Below are positions 57,019-64,000 of a stretch of 64,000 nucleotides of DNA, one piece after another. Position numbers and translations under genes: made by a program. Position 1 is the stretch's first letter; every line of letters starts with the position of its first letter. Source of the DNA: Aliirhizobium wenxiniae (GTDB lineage: Bacteria > Pseudomonadota > Alphaproteobacteria > Rhizobiales > Rhizobiaceae); the NCBI RefSeq assembly GCF_019511445.1, contig NZ_JAEUAN010000018.1:78136-142135 (forward strand), written 5' to 3'. The notes under the pieces are model-generated. The model saw only the letters and a program-made list of their open reading frames with translations, had not been told where the DNA came from and made no database searches.

Positions 57019-59004
57019 ATGCTGCAGGATTCGACAAGTCAGATAAACGCCCCGCGACTTGAACTCGCGGTGAGGCGAGCGCAAGCCGCAGCCACACTTG
57101 AGCGCCTGCCCACGACGCTTACGGTGAATGCGTTCGTGTCGTTCTCCGCTCTTTTGATGAGCGCCATCAATCGCGGTTTCACCATGCTTGCCATCATCTG
57201 GTTTGCTGCCGCGTTAATCACGGTTGTCGGTCGTTTTGCCGTCGGAACCGCGATAAAACGCCGTCGTCTGGACGAATTGAAACCGAATCTGTGCCTTCGC
57301 CTTATGACACTAGGCGCTTTGGTGAGCGGCATTGCCTGGGCTGCCCTGCCCTTCATGCTGTCCGATTTCGATGCGCTGGGTATCGATGGCGGCATCTATA
57401 TCCTGATGTGCGGCATGGCCACTGGTGCCGTGCTTTTGGGAACCGGCCATGCGGTGACCGCGCTTGCCTTTGCCTTTCCCGTCCATATCTCGGTCGTTGC
57501 GACGCTGCTGATGAGTGAAGCGGCCGGCGGCAATCTGCTGGCGCTCAACGTGCTGGCGCTGACTTTCGTGCTCTACAAAAGCAGCACGAAGGGCCAGGCG
57601 ATCGTCATAGGCAATATCGAGGCGCAGGTGAAGGCGACAGCGCTGGCGCAATCGCTCAGCCGGGCCAATGCCAGCATTCTGAGCGCCAACGAGAGCCTGG
57701 AAGTGCTCGCCAACAGGGATCCGTTGACTGGGGTTGCCAACCGGGCCGCCTTCAATGTCGCGCTTGAGCGGGGTATCACGAATGCCCGCACGCAGGGCGA
57801 GCAACTGGCGCTGCTGATTCTCGATCTCGACCGGTTCAAGACGATCAACGACACGTTCGGTCATTCGGCCGGGGACGAACTGCTTCTGGAAGCAAGCCAC
57901 AGGCTGCGTGAAGCCGCCGGAGAACGCGGCTTCATCGCAAGGCTGGGCGGCGACGAATTCGCCGTCGTCATTGGCGGCGCAACCGCTGCCGCCGAGGCGC
58001 GGCAGCTTGCCAGCCGCATCCTCGAGCGCGGCCGCGAGCCCTTCATCATTCGCGGACGGCCGGTCGTTTCCGGCGTGTCGGTCGGTTTCGGCATCTGGCC
58101 GGAACATGCGGAAAGCGCCGCCGACCTGTTCGTCTCAGCCGACATGGCGCTCTATCGGGCCAAGGACGAGGGCCGCGGCCAGTGGCGGGAATTCGACCCG
58201 TCGCTGAAGGCCCGCGCCGACCGCCAGCGGCGCATCGAGCAGGATCTGGCCGGGGCGATCACGTCCGGCGCGCTGACCGTCGTCTTCCAGCCGCAGGTCG
58301 AGCTTGCGCAGAACAGCGTCATCGGCTTCGAAACGCTGGTGCGCTGGACGCATCCAGCGCTCGGCGCCGTGCCACCGCCGGAAATCGTCGCGGCGGCGCA
58401 TGCGGCCAATCTCTCCGAAGCCCTCACCGCCAGCATCGCCACCGGCGCCTGTCGGCTGCTGACAACCCTGCCCTCGCTCGGCCTGCCGGAAGCGACCGTG
58501 TCGATCAACATCTCGCCGCGCGAATTCGAACTCTACTCGGTGGCGGAAACACTCGACCGTATCACCCAAGCGCATGGCATCGATCCAGCCCTGTTCGAGA
58601 TCGAGATCACCGAAGAGGCGATTCTCGACACGCTGGTGGCCGGCGAGCAGCTGAAACATATCGAGCGCTCCGGCTACAAGCTCGCCGTCGACGATTTTGG
58701 TGCAGGCCACTCGTCACTGGCCTACCTCGTCACGCTGAAGGTCGACCGGCTGAAACTCGACCGCCGCTTCGTCGCCGGCATCGAGACCAGTTTCCAGAAC
58801 CAGGAAATCGTCGGCGCCATGGCAGGCCTGGGTAAGGCCCTGTCGATGGACATCATCGCCGAGGGTGTGGAGACGGCAGAAGAAGCCGCCACGCTGCGCG
58901 GTCTCGGCTGTCCCGCCGCACAGGGCTATTTCCTCGGCCGCCCGATGCCGGTCGACGCCATCGCCGGCTGGCTGCTGACGAGGCTGCTGACGCCGGCGGC
59001 CTGA
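57019..59004 (+). CDS. Bifunctional diguanylate cyclase/phosphodiesterase (GGDEF-EAL)
   Basis: 661 residues. N-terminal membrane sensor of about five TM segments (residues about 35-180: VNAFVSFSALLMSAINRGFTMLAIIWFAAALITVVGRF, ...GIAWAALPFMLSD, ALAFAFPVHISVVATLLM). The GGDEF domain has the canonical motif RLGGDEFAVV (GGDEF at 310-314). The EAL domain begins LVFQPQ-like (VVFQPQVELAQNSVIGFE); the signature is ETL in FETLVRW (Glu438 kept), with IEIEITEEAI, VDDFGAGHSSLAYL and EGVETAEEA intact. Both activities look possible; ETL is a known variant in active enzymes. The ATG at 57019 has a poor ribosome binding site. The gene precedes uvrB by 101 bases. Confidence 0.9.
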   Translation: MLQDSTSQINAPRLELAVRRAQAAATLERLPTTLTVNAFVSFSALLMSAINRGFTMLAIIWFAAALITVVGRFAVGTAIKRRRLDELKPNLCLRLMTLGALVSGIAWAALPFMLSDFDALGIDGGIYILMCGMATGAVLLGTGHAVTALAFAFPVHISVVATLLMSEAAGGNLLALNVLALTFVLYKSSTKGQAIVIGNIEAQVKATALAQSLSRANASILSANESLEVLANRDPLTGVANRAAFNVALERGITNARTQGEQLALLILDLDRFKTINDTFGHSAGDELLLEASHRLREAAGERGFIARLGGDEFAVVIGGATAAAEARQLASRILERGREPFIIRGRPVVSGVSVGFGIWPEHAESAADLFVSADMALYRAKDEGRGQWREFDPSLKARADRQRRIEQDLAGAITSGALTVVFQPQVELAQNSVIGFETLVRWTHPALGAVPPPEIVAAAHAANLSEALTASIATGACRLLTTLPSLGLPEATVSINISPREFELYSVAETLDRITQAHGIDPALFEIEITEEAILDTLVAGEQLKHIERSGYKLAVDDFGAGHSSLAYLVTLKVDRLKLDRRFVAGIETSFQNQEIVGAMAGLGKALSMDIIAEGVETAEEAATLRGLGCPAAQGYFLGRPMPVDAIAGWLLTRLLTPAA

Positions 59005-59105
59005 TTAGCCTCCAACTCCACGGCCACGCAAAATCGTTTCCCTTTTGTACTCATTTTCCCGCCGCCCCTCTTCACTTCCGCGATGATTCTCTCCATATTC
59101 GCGGC

Positions 59106-62100
59106 ATGGCCAGATCCCCGAAAAAATCCACGCCCGAAACCCGCGAAGATCATTCCGGTTTCGGTGAAGCTCCCCAGTCGTCTTTCGAAGGCGCGCCGCT
59201 GGAAGGCAGCGTGTCCGACTGGGTGAAGCAGCTAGAGGCCGAAGCCGAAGCATCGGGCGTCGAGACCCAGCGCGAGATCGCCTCCAAGGCAGGCAAACAC
59301 CGCAAGAAGATCGAGATCGCCGCGCGCGAGGAAGCCATCAAGCAGGCTGCGAAAGAATCCGCCAAGGCGAAGCCGAAGACTACCCAGAAAACCGCAAAGA
59401 ACACCACCGCCTCGAAAACCGCGCGTGGCGTCTCCATCGGTGCATCCTCCGATCCGAAAACCCGCGCCGCCGCCGGCCTCAATCCGGTTGCCGGCCTCGA
59501 TATCTCGCTGGAAGACGCAGAATCCCTCGCCCCCGGTGCCGTCACCGCCACGGTCGATGCCCTGTCGAAACTGATCGAATCGGGCAATCCGCTGTTCAAG
59601 GACGGCAAGCTCTGGACACCGCACCGGCCGCAGCGCCCGGAAAAATCAGAGGGCGGCGTTTCGATCCGCATGGCGTCGGAATACAAGCCAGCCGGCGACC
59701 AGCCGACGGCGATCGCCGATCTCGTCGAGGGCATCAACAATAACGAACGCTCCCAGGTCCTGCTCGGCGTCACCGGCTCGGGTAAAACCTTCACCATGGC
59801 CAAGGTGATCGAGGAGACCCAGCGCCCCGCCGTCATCCTCGCGCCCAACAAGACGCTGGCGGCGCAGCTCTATTCCGAGTTCAAGAACTTTTTTCCGGAC
59901 AACGCGGTCGAATATTTCGTCTCCTATTACGACTATTACCAGCCGGAAGCCTATGTGCCGCGCTCCGACACGTTCATCGAAAAGGAATCGTCGATCAACG
60001 AACAGATCGACCGCATGCGCCACTCCGCCACCCGCTCGCTCCTGGAGCGCGACGACTGCATCATCGTCGCCTCGGTCTCCTGCATCTACGGTATCGGTTC
60101 GGTCGAAACCTACACCGCCATGACCTTCCAGATGGAAGTCGGCGACCGTCTCGACCAGCGCCAGCTTCTCGCCGACCTCGTCGCCCAGCAATACAAACGC
60201 CAGGACATCAATTTCATCCGTGGCTCGTTCCGTGTCAGAGGCGACACGATCGAAATCTTCCCCGCCCACCTTGAAGATGCCGCATGGCGCATCTCCATGT
60301 TCGGCGACGAGATCGACTCGATCACCGAATTCGACCCGCTCACCGGCCAGAAGACCGGCGACCTCAAGAGCGTAAAAATCTACGCCAACTCGCACTATGT
60401 CACCCCGCGCCCCACCCTCAACGGCGCCATCAAATCCATCAAGGAAGAGCTGAAGATCCGCCTCGCCGAGCTGGAAAAGGGCGGCCGCCTGCTGGAAGCG
60501 CAGCGGCTGGAACAGCGCACCCGCTACGATATCGAAATGCTCGAAGCCACCGGCTCCTGCGCCGGCATCGAGAACTATTCGCGTTATCTCACCGGCCGTA
60601 ATCCCGGCGAACCGCCACCGACCCTGTTCGAATATATCCCCGACAACGCCCTTCTGTTCATCGACGAAAGCCACGTCTCCGTCAGCCAGATCGGCGGCAT
60701 GTATCGCGGCGACTTTCGCCGCAAGGCGACGCTCGCCGAATACGGTTTTCGCCTGCCCTCCTGCATGGACAACCGCCCGCTGCGTTTCGAGGAATGGGAC
60801 GCCATGCGCCCGCTCACGGTCGCCGTCTCGGCCACGCCCGGCAATTGGGAAATGGAACAGTCCGGCGGCGTCTTTGCCGAACAGGTCATCCGCCCCACGG
60901 GCCTGATCGATCCGCCGGTGGAAGTGCGGTCCGCCCGCTCCCAGGTCGACGACGTGCTCGGCGAAATCCGGGAAACCGCGCAAAAAGGCTACCGCACGCT
61001 CTGCACGGTCCTCACCAAGCGCATGGCCGAAGACCTCACCGAATACCTGCACGAACAGGGTGTTCGCGTCCGCTACATGCACAGTGACATCGACACGCTG
61101 GAACGCATCGAGATCATCCGCGACCTGCGCCTCGGCGCCTTTGACGTGCTGGTTGGCATCAACCTCTTGCGCGAAGGCCTCGACATCCCGGAATGCGGCT
61201 TCGTCGCCATTCTCGATGCCGACAAGGAAGGTTTTCTCCGGTCGGAGACATCGCTCATCCAGACCATCGGCCGTGCGGCGCGTAACGTCGACGGCAAGGT
61301 CATTCTCTATGCCGACAACATCACCGGCTCGATGCAGCGCGCCATGGACGAAACCGCCCGCCGCCGCGAAAAGCAGATGGCCTACAATACCGAACACGGC
61401 ATCACGCCGGAATCGGTAAAGGCAAAAATTTCCGACATTCTCGACTCGGTCTACGAACGCGACCACGTCCGCGCCGACATTTCCGGCGCATCCGGCAAGG
61501 GTTTTGCCGACGGCGGCCATCTGGTTGGCAACAACCTGCAGGCCCATCTCAACGCGCTGGAAAAATCCATGCGCGACGCCGCCGCCGACCTCGACTTCGA
61601 AAAAGCCGCCCGCCTGCGCGACGAAATCAAACGCCTCAAGGCCGCCGAACTGGCGACCATGGACGACCCGATCGCACGGGACGAGGCGAAGAGCCAGGAA
61701 GGTGGAAACCGTAAAGGTGGAACGAGCGCTCGCCGCGAGTCGATCTCCCCACCTGTGGGGGAGATGTCCGGCAGGACAGAGGGGGGCACCTCACCCTCCG
61801 AGTCCGCATCGATACCCCCCTCTGCCCCTATCGGGGCATCTCCCCCACAAGGAGGGAGATCACAGGAGAGCGCCTCCCTGTTCCGCCGCAACACGCTCGA
61901 CGAAATGACCGTCGGCCGCACGGAAAAGCCGACCACAGGAAAAATCCCGGAAAAACCAGTCACCGAACCCAGCAAACGCTTCTCGCCGCTGATGGAAGGC
62001 CAACCCGAACGCGCCGATAGCACCAAGGACGATCCCCGCCCAGTCGTCCGTGGCAAGATCGGCGCCGGCAGTTACGAGGATGCCGGAGAGCAGAAGCGCA

Positions 62101-62141
62101 AGGGACGGACGAAGGGGAAGACCGGGCGGCCGGGGCGGTAA
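59106..62141 (+). CDS. uvrB: Excinuclease ABC subunit B with N-terminal extension and repeat-derived C-terminal insert
   Basis: DNA damage recognition helicase of nucleotide excision repair; 1011 residues against about 670 usual. Residues 1-188 are an extension rich in Lys, Ala and Ser. The UvrB core begins at RMASEYKPAGDQPTAIADLV (about 188). Walker A is GVTGSGKTF (221); the beta-hairpin YYDYYQPEAYVP is intact; motif LREGLDIPECGFVAILDADKEGF and TIGRAARN are present. The UVR domain (KSMRDAAADLDFEKAARLRDEIK) is near 816-845. Residues about 879-919 come from a palindromic repeat (61742-61861) read in frame. The tail is basic (KRKGRTKGKTGRPGR). Extensions of this kind are usual in rhizobial UvrB, but the repeat insert is a local acquisition. 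Confidence 0.95.
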   Translation: MARSPKKSTPETREDHSGFGEAPQSSFEGAPLEGSVSDWVKQLEAEAEASGVETQREIASKAGKHRKKIEIAAREEAIKQAAKESAKAKPKTTQKTAKNTTASKTARGVSIGASSDPKTRAAAGLNPVAGLDISLEDAESLAPGAVTATVDALSKLIESGNPLFKDGKLWTPHRPQRPEKSEGGVSIRMASEYKPAGDQPTAIADLVEGINNNERSQVLLGVTGSGKTFTMAKVIEETQRPAVILAPNKTLAAQLYSEFKNFFPDNAVEYFVSYYDYYQPEAYVPRSDTFIEKESSINEQIDRMRHSATRSLLERDDCIIVASVSCIYGIGSVETYTAMTFQMEVGDRLDQRQLLADLVAQQYKRQDINFIRGSFRVRGDTIEIFPAHLEDAAWRISMFGDEIDSITEFDPLTGQKTGDLKSVKIYANSHYVTPRPTLNGAIKSIKEELKIRLAELEKGGRLLEAQRLEQRTRYDIEMLEATGSCAGIENYSRYLTGRNPGEPPPTLFEYIPDNALLFIDESHVSVSQIGGMYRGDFRRKATLAEYGFRLPSCMDNRPLRFEEWDAMRPLTVAVSATPGNWEMEQSGGVFAEQVIRPTGLIDPPVEVRSARSQVDDVLGEIRETAQKGYRTLCTVLTKRMAEDLTEYLHEQGVRVRYMHSDIDTLERIEIIRDLRLGAFDVLVGINLLREGLDIPECGFVAILDADKEGFLRSETSLIQTIGRAARNVDGKVILYADNITGSMQRAMDETARRREKQMAYNTEHGITPESVKAKISDILDSVYERDHVRADISGASGKGFADGGHLVGNNLQAHLNALEKSMRDAAADLDFEKAARLRDEIKRLKAAELATMDDPIARDEAKSQEGGNRKGGTSARRESISPPVGEMSGRTEGGTSPSESASIPPSAPIGASPPQGGRSQESASLFRRNTLDEMTVGRTEKPTTGKIPEKPVTEPSKRFSPLMEGQPERADSTKDDPRPVVRGKIGAGSYEDAGEQKRKGRTKGKTGRPGR
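61742..61861. repeat. Palindromic repeat element inside uvrB
   Basis: 120-base element of the same family as the one in ssuC. Its inverted ends (GATCTCCCCACCTGTGGGGG; the other end inverted starts GATCTCCCTCCTTGTGGGGG) match over 22 of 25 bases. The interior also shares the CAGAGGGGGG / CCCCCCTCTG blocks. It is translated without stop as SISPPVGEMSGRTEGG ... GASPPQGGRS. Confidence 0.85.
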
Positions 62142-62181
62142 AAACACCACCCTACCTACTGGCTCATTAGTAGGCCGAAAA

Positions 62182-62640
62182 CTAAAGACTGTAGTAATAC
62201 AGTTGCCTAGCGAGGATCGGGCGCGTCGCATCAAACCAAAGAACAAAGAAAGCGACTGAGAATAAGACCGGCAATGAAACAAATGCCACTAAGCTTGCTG
62301 TGACTGGAAGACTCACGCATACCGTTGGTTGAAACAACGACCAAACGAGCAAACAATATGCGACTAAGGCCGAAAGTGACGAAAACCCAATCAACCAACC
62401 CGATGCGGCTTCAAGATGAGAGTTTTTTCGCTGAAAAGCAGTAAGATATACTGCCAGATCTCTCAGAGACGTTCGTTCTAAATTTCTCTCCAAATCAGTC
62501 AGCAGAACGTTCGTTCCGGCAATAATCTTCAAACTTCGTTCATTGAGAATCTGAACTACTACGGGAAATATAAATCCGACCCCGACCGCAGTACCTAATA
62601 CGGACTGCAAGGCGGACAACTCTAGAGCGTCACAATTCAT
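62182..62640 (-). CDS. Small hypothetical membrane protein
   Basis: 152 residues; no family recognised. Three hydrophobic segments: about 12-34 (LQSVLGTAVGVGFIFPVVVQ), 81-104 (GWLIGFSSLSALVAYCLLVW) and 110-138 (SLPVTASLVAFVSLPVLFSV and beyond), with a charged 45-residue cytoplasmic-like loop (ERNLERTSLRDLAVYLTAFQRKNSHLE). The ATG at 62640 has AAAGG 5-6 bases upstream. It is divergent from the ImmA/IrrE-like gene with the two start codons only one base apart, and GC content is clearly lower than in uvrB. Probably an accessory gene acquired with its neighbour. Confidence 0.6.
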   Translation of the reverse strand: MNCDALELSALQSVLGTAVGVGFIFPVVVQILNERSLKIIAGTNVLLTDLERNLERTSLRDLAVYLTAFQRKNSHLEAASGWLIGFSSLSALVAYCLLVWSLFQPTVCVSLPVTASLVAFVSLPVLFSVAFFVLWFDATRPILARQLYYYSL

Positions 62641-62641
62641 A

Positions 62642-63808
62642 ATGACCTTTTATCCGGACAGCTTAACGAACATAATTGAAGCCCGCGGTTTAAACATCGA
62701 GGCTGTGGCAAGCGCCACCGGGATCAGCCATAACACACTGCGTAAGTCAGTAGAAAGCGGCCATACTCCCACGAAAAATCAAGTTTTCAAGCTCTCGCAT
62801 ACTCTTGCTGTACCCGCATACGCTTTTTTCATGGAAGGCTTCAAGATCAGCGATCCCTCCATCACTGACTTCCGCAGCAGCACTCCCAAGCCAATGAAAT
62901 TTGGAAGAAATAGCAATCATTTTGTAAGAGTATTTGAACTCAGGAACTTCTTGGCAGAGTTATTTATCCGCTTAGATTTAGATCCACCTCAAACACTAAT
63001 CGCGGAACAGCTAGACGAAAATCCTGAGCAATTTGCTGCAGCAATAGGCAGGATATTAGGAATAGATTCCATCAGAGCCGAAAGTAAAACAAAAAAGGAT
63101 TTCTACAGATCCTTCCGAGATTCAGTGGAAAATCTTGGAGTATTTACAGTTCAGGACCATTATTTCTCTGACGAGATAGACGGATTTGCACTATATCATG
63201 ACAATTTCTCATCAAACCTAATATATATAAATTCATCAAAAAGAAATCACGGCGTAAAATCATTCACTCTCGCGCATGAACTTGCGCACATACTCGGGAA
63301 AAGGTCCGCCATATCCGACAACTACCAGAGAGACAATGATGTCGAACGATTTTGCAACGTATTCGCCGCCTCACTTTTACTTCCGCGAGACAAACTTTAC
63401 GCAATGGTTGAAAAAAGAAAACTGACCTTTGGCGACTACGACAGCGCAATAAATGCCGCAGAGGCCATATCTCAGGAATTCAAGACAAGCATAAGCGCAT
63501 CTCTCGTTCGAACGGCGGAGTTGGGCTTATCTAAATGGGAATATTATCAAACCTTTGCAAAAGGATTTGGAAGCGCAAATTTCCTAGACGCCATCAAACC
63601 GCGAGGCGGCGGAGGTAGCGATGAAGGTCCCGAGCCGGGGATCGTGGATCTCGCGTTTTTGGGCAGGCGAGCAGTCTCGATCATCACTAAGGGCATTCAA
63701 CAAAAAGTCACGACTGAGTACGAAATATTTAAGAGGACCGGACTTTCCAAGAAAAGAATAGAAGGTCTCATTCACATATCAAACAAAGAAAATCTGGCGG
63801 CACAGTGA
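62642..63808 (+). CDS. XRE-like HTH / ImmA-IrrE family metallopeptidase
   Basis: 388 residues. The N-terminus is a Cro/XRE-type HTH (LTNIIEARGLNIEAVASATGISHNTLRKSVESGHTPTKNQVFKLSHTL). The middle holds the ImmA/IrrE (M78) zinc protease motif HELAH with His212, Glu213, His216, followed by DNDVERFCNVFAASLLLPRD, the third ligand region. About 100 further residues end the protein, with a second basic region TGLSKKRIEGLIH. Such proteins cleave repressors in phage, ICE or damage responses (ImmA, IrrE/DdrO type). No clear ribosome binding site precedes the ATG; it may be leaderless. Low GC and IS neighbour suggest an acquired gene. Confidence 0.82.
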   Translation: MTFYPDSLTNIIEARGLNIEAVASATGISHNTLRKSVESGHTPTKNQVFKLSHTLAVPAYAFFMEGFKISDPSITDFRSSTPKPMKFGRNSNHFVRVFELRNFLAELFIRLDLDPPQTLIAEQLDENPEQFAAAIGRILGIDSIRAESKTKKDFYRSFRDSVENLGVFTVQDHYFSDEIDGFALYHDNFSSNLIYINSSKRNHGVKSFTLAHELAHILGKRSAISDNYQRDNDVERFCNVFAASLLLPRDKLYAMVEKRKLTFGDYDSAINAAEAISQEFKTSISASLVRTAELGLSKWEYYQTFAKGFGSANFLDAIKPRGGGGSDEGPEPGIVDLAFLGRRAVSIITKGIQQKVTTEYEIFKRTGLSKKRIEGLIHISNKENLAAQ

Positions 63809-63873
63809 TTAAATGACATCCATCCTGGAAACATTTGTAGCAAACGAAGTATATATCAGCGTTGATGCGATGG

Positions 63874-64000
63874 TGACCTTGCCCCGTTGAAATAATCCAT
63901 TTTGAAGTAAGCTCTGGCCCATCGAAAGGACCAGAGAATGAAGCGCACACGTTTCACGGACGAACAGATCATTGGCATTCTGAGGGAGCACGAGGCTGGC
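63874..64000 (+). mobile_element. Left end of an IS3-family insertion sequence (runs off the window)
   Basis: TGACCTTGCCCCGTTGAAAT at 63874 looks like the terminal inverted repeat of IS3-family elements of the IS407/IS51 kind; the orfA gene starts 64 bases in. The right end is outside the window. The exact boundary and target duplication cannot be checked. Confidence 0.7.
63938..64000 (+). CDS. IS3-family transposase OrfA (start only)
   Basis: Twenty-one residues are visible: MKRTRFTDEQIIGILREHEA and G, the standard start of IS3-family OrfA with its helix-turn-helix (RFTDEQIIGILREHEAG). AAAGGA precedes the ATG at a good distance. OrfA and the OrfAB fusion catalyse transposition; the rest of the gene is outside the window. 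Confidence 0.85.
   Translation, partial: MKRTRFTDEQIIGILREHEAG

Noticed and set aside
59646..61547. 633-codon minus-strand open frame opposite uvrB
   Set aside because: Asp/Gly/Val/Phe-rich shadow of the conserved uvrB reading frame; uvrB is certain.

Overview
The window is chromosomal DNA from an alphaproteobacterium of the Rhizobiaceae (Rhizobium/Agrobacterium/Neorhizobium type). This is inferred from high GC, gene families typical of rhizobia (Usg, CobT/CobS, UvrB with a long N-terminal extension, many chemoreceptors and GGDEF proteins, GC-rich intergenic palindromic repeats) and frequent ATGA start/stop overlaps. No species name can be given from the sequence alone.

Layout. 1-7.3 kb: a cut-off YcbB-type L,D-transpeptidase, fumC, a diguanylate cyclase, a PPOX-type flavoprotein, a KefB/C-like cation:proton antiporter and a DUF971 protein. 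7.4-16 kb: molybdenum cofactor genes (moaA, and mobA-mobB after an EamA permease) flank a thiMED operon under a TPP riboswitch whose expression platform can mask the thiM ribosome binding site. A large chemoreceptor lies between them. 16-25 kb: an OmpA-family protein with a very long Q/E/R/P-rich repeat region; an amino-acid ABC transporter (binding protein and two permeases, no ATPase beside them); usg; a TPR-methyltransferase; DinB and CopD-like proteins; and ddl. 25-29 kb: a complete ssuADCB alkanesulfonate uptake and desulfonation operon. 29-38 kb: housekeeping and repair genes (beta-hydroxyacid dehydrogenase, AlkD-like, Lrp, uracil-DNA glycosylase-like, nuclease), a six-TM histidine kinase, dgkA, and divergent cobT / cobS-DUF1289-aspartic protease. 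38-48 kb: a TetR-epimerase operon with a clear promoter and operator, a GntP permease, an AraC/MFS divergent pair, a YadG/YadH-type ABC exporter, a DUF5677 orphan and a TauE/SafE permease. 48-62 kb: extensin-like lipoprotein, Cache chemoreceptor, YciA thioesterase, APH-like kinase, a DUF1501/DUF1800 Tat pair, a GGDEF-EAL protein and uvrB. 62-64 kb: a visibly AT-richer accessory patch with a small membrane protein and a divergent XRE-ImmA/IrrE metallopeptidase, ending in the left end of an IS3-family element.

Most interesting points. (i) A GC-rich palindromic element lies inside two coding sequences, ssuC and uvrB, and is read in the same frame in both, adding related 40-50 residue segments to unrelated proteins. 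(ii) The membrane protein and metallopeptidase genes start one base apart on opposite strands beside an IS, which makes them a candidate uncharacterised two-gene module. (iii) Several strong inverted repeats sit at gene starts: usg, gntP, the TetR operon and the GGDEF gene. The rest is ordinary rhizobial core genome.
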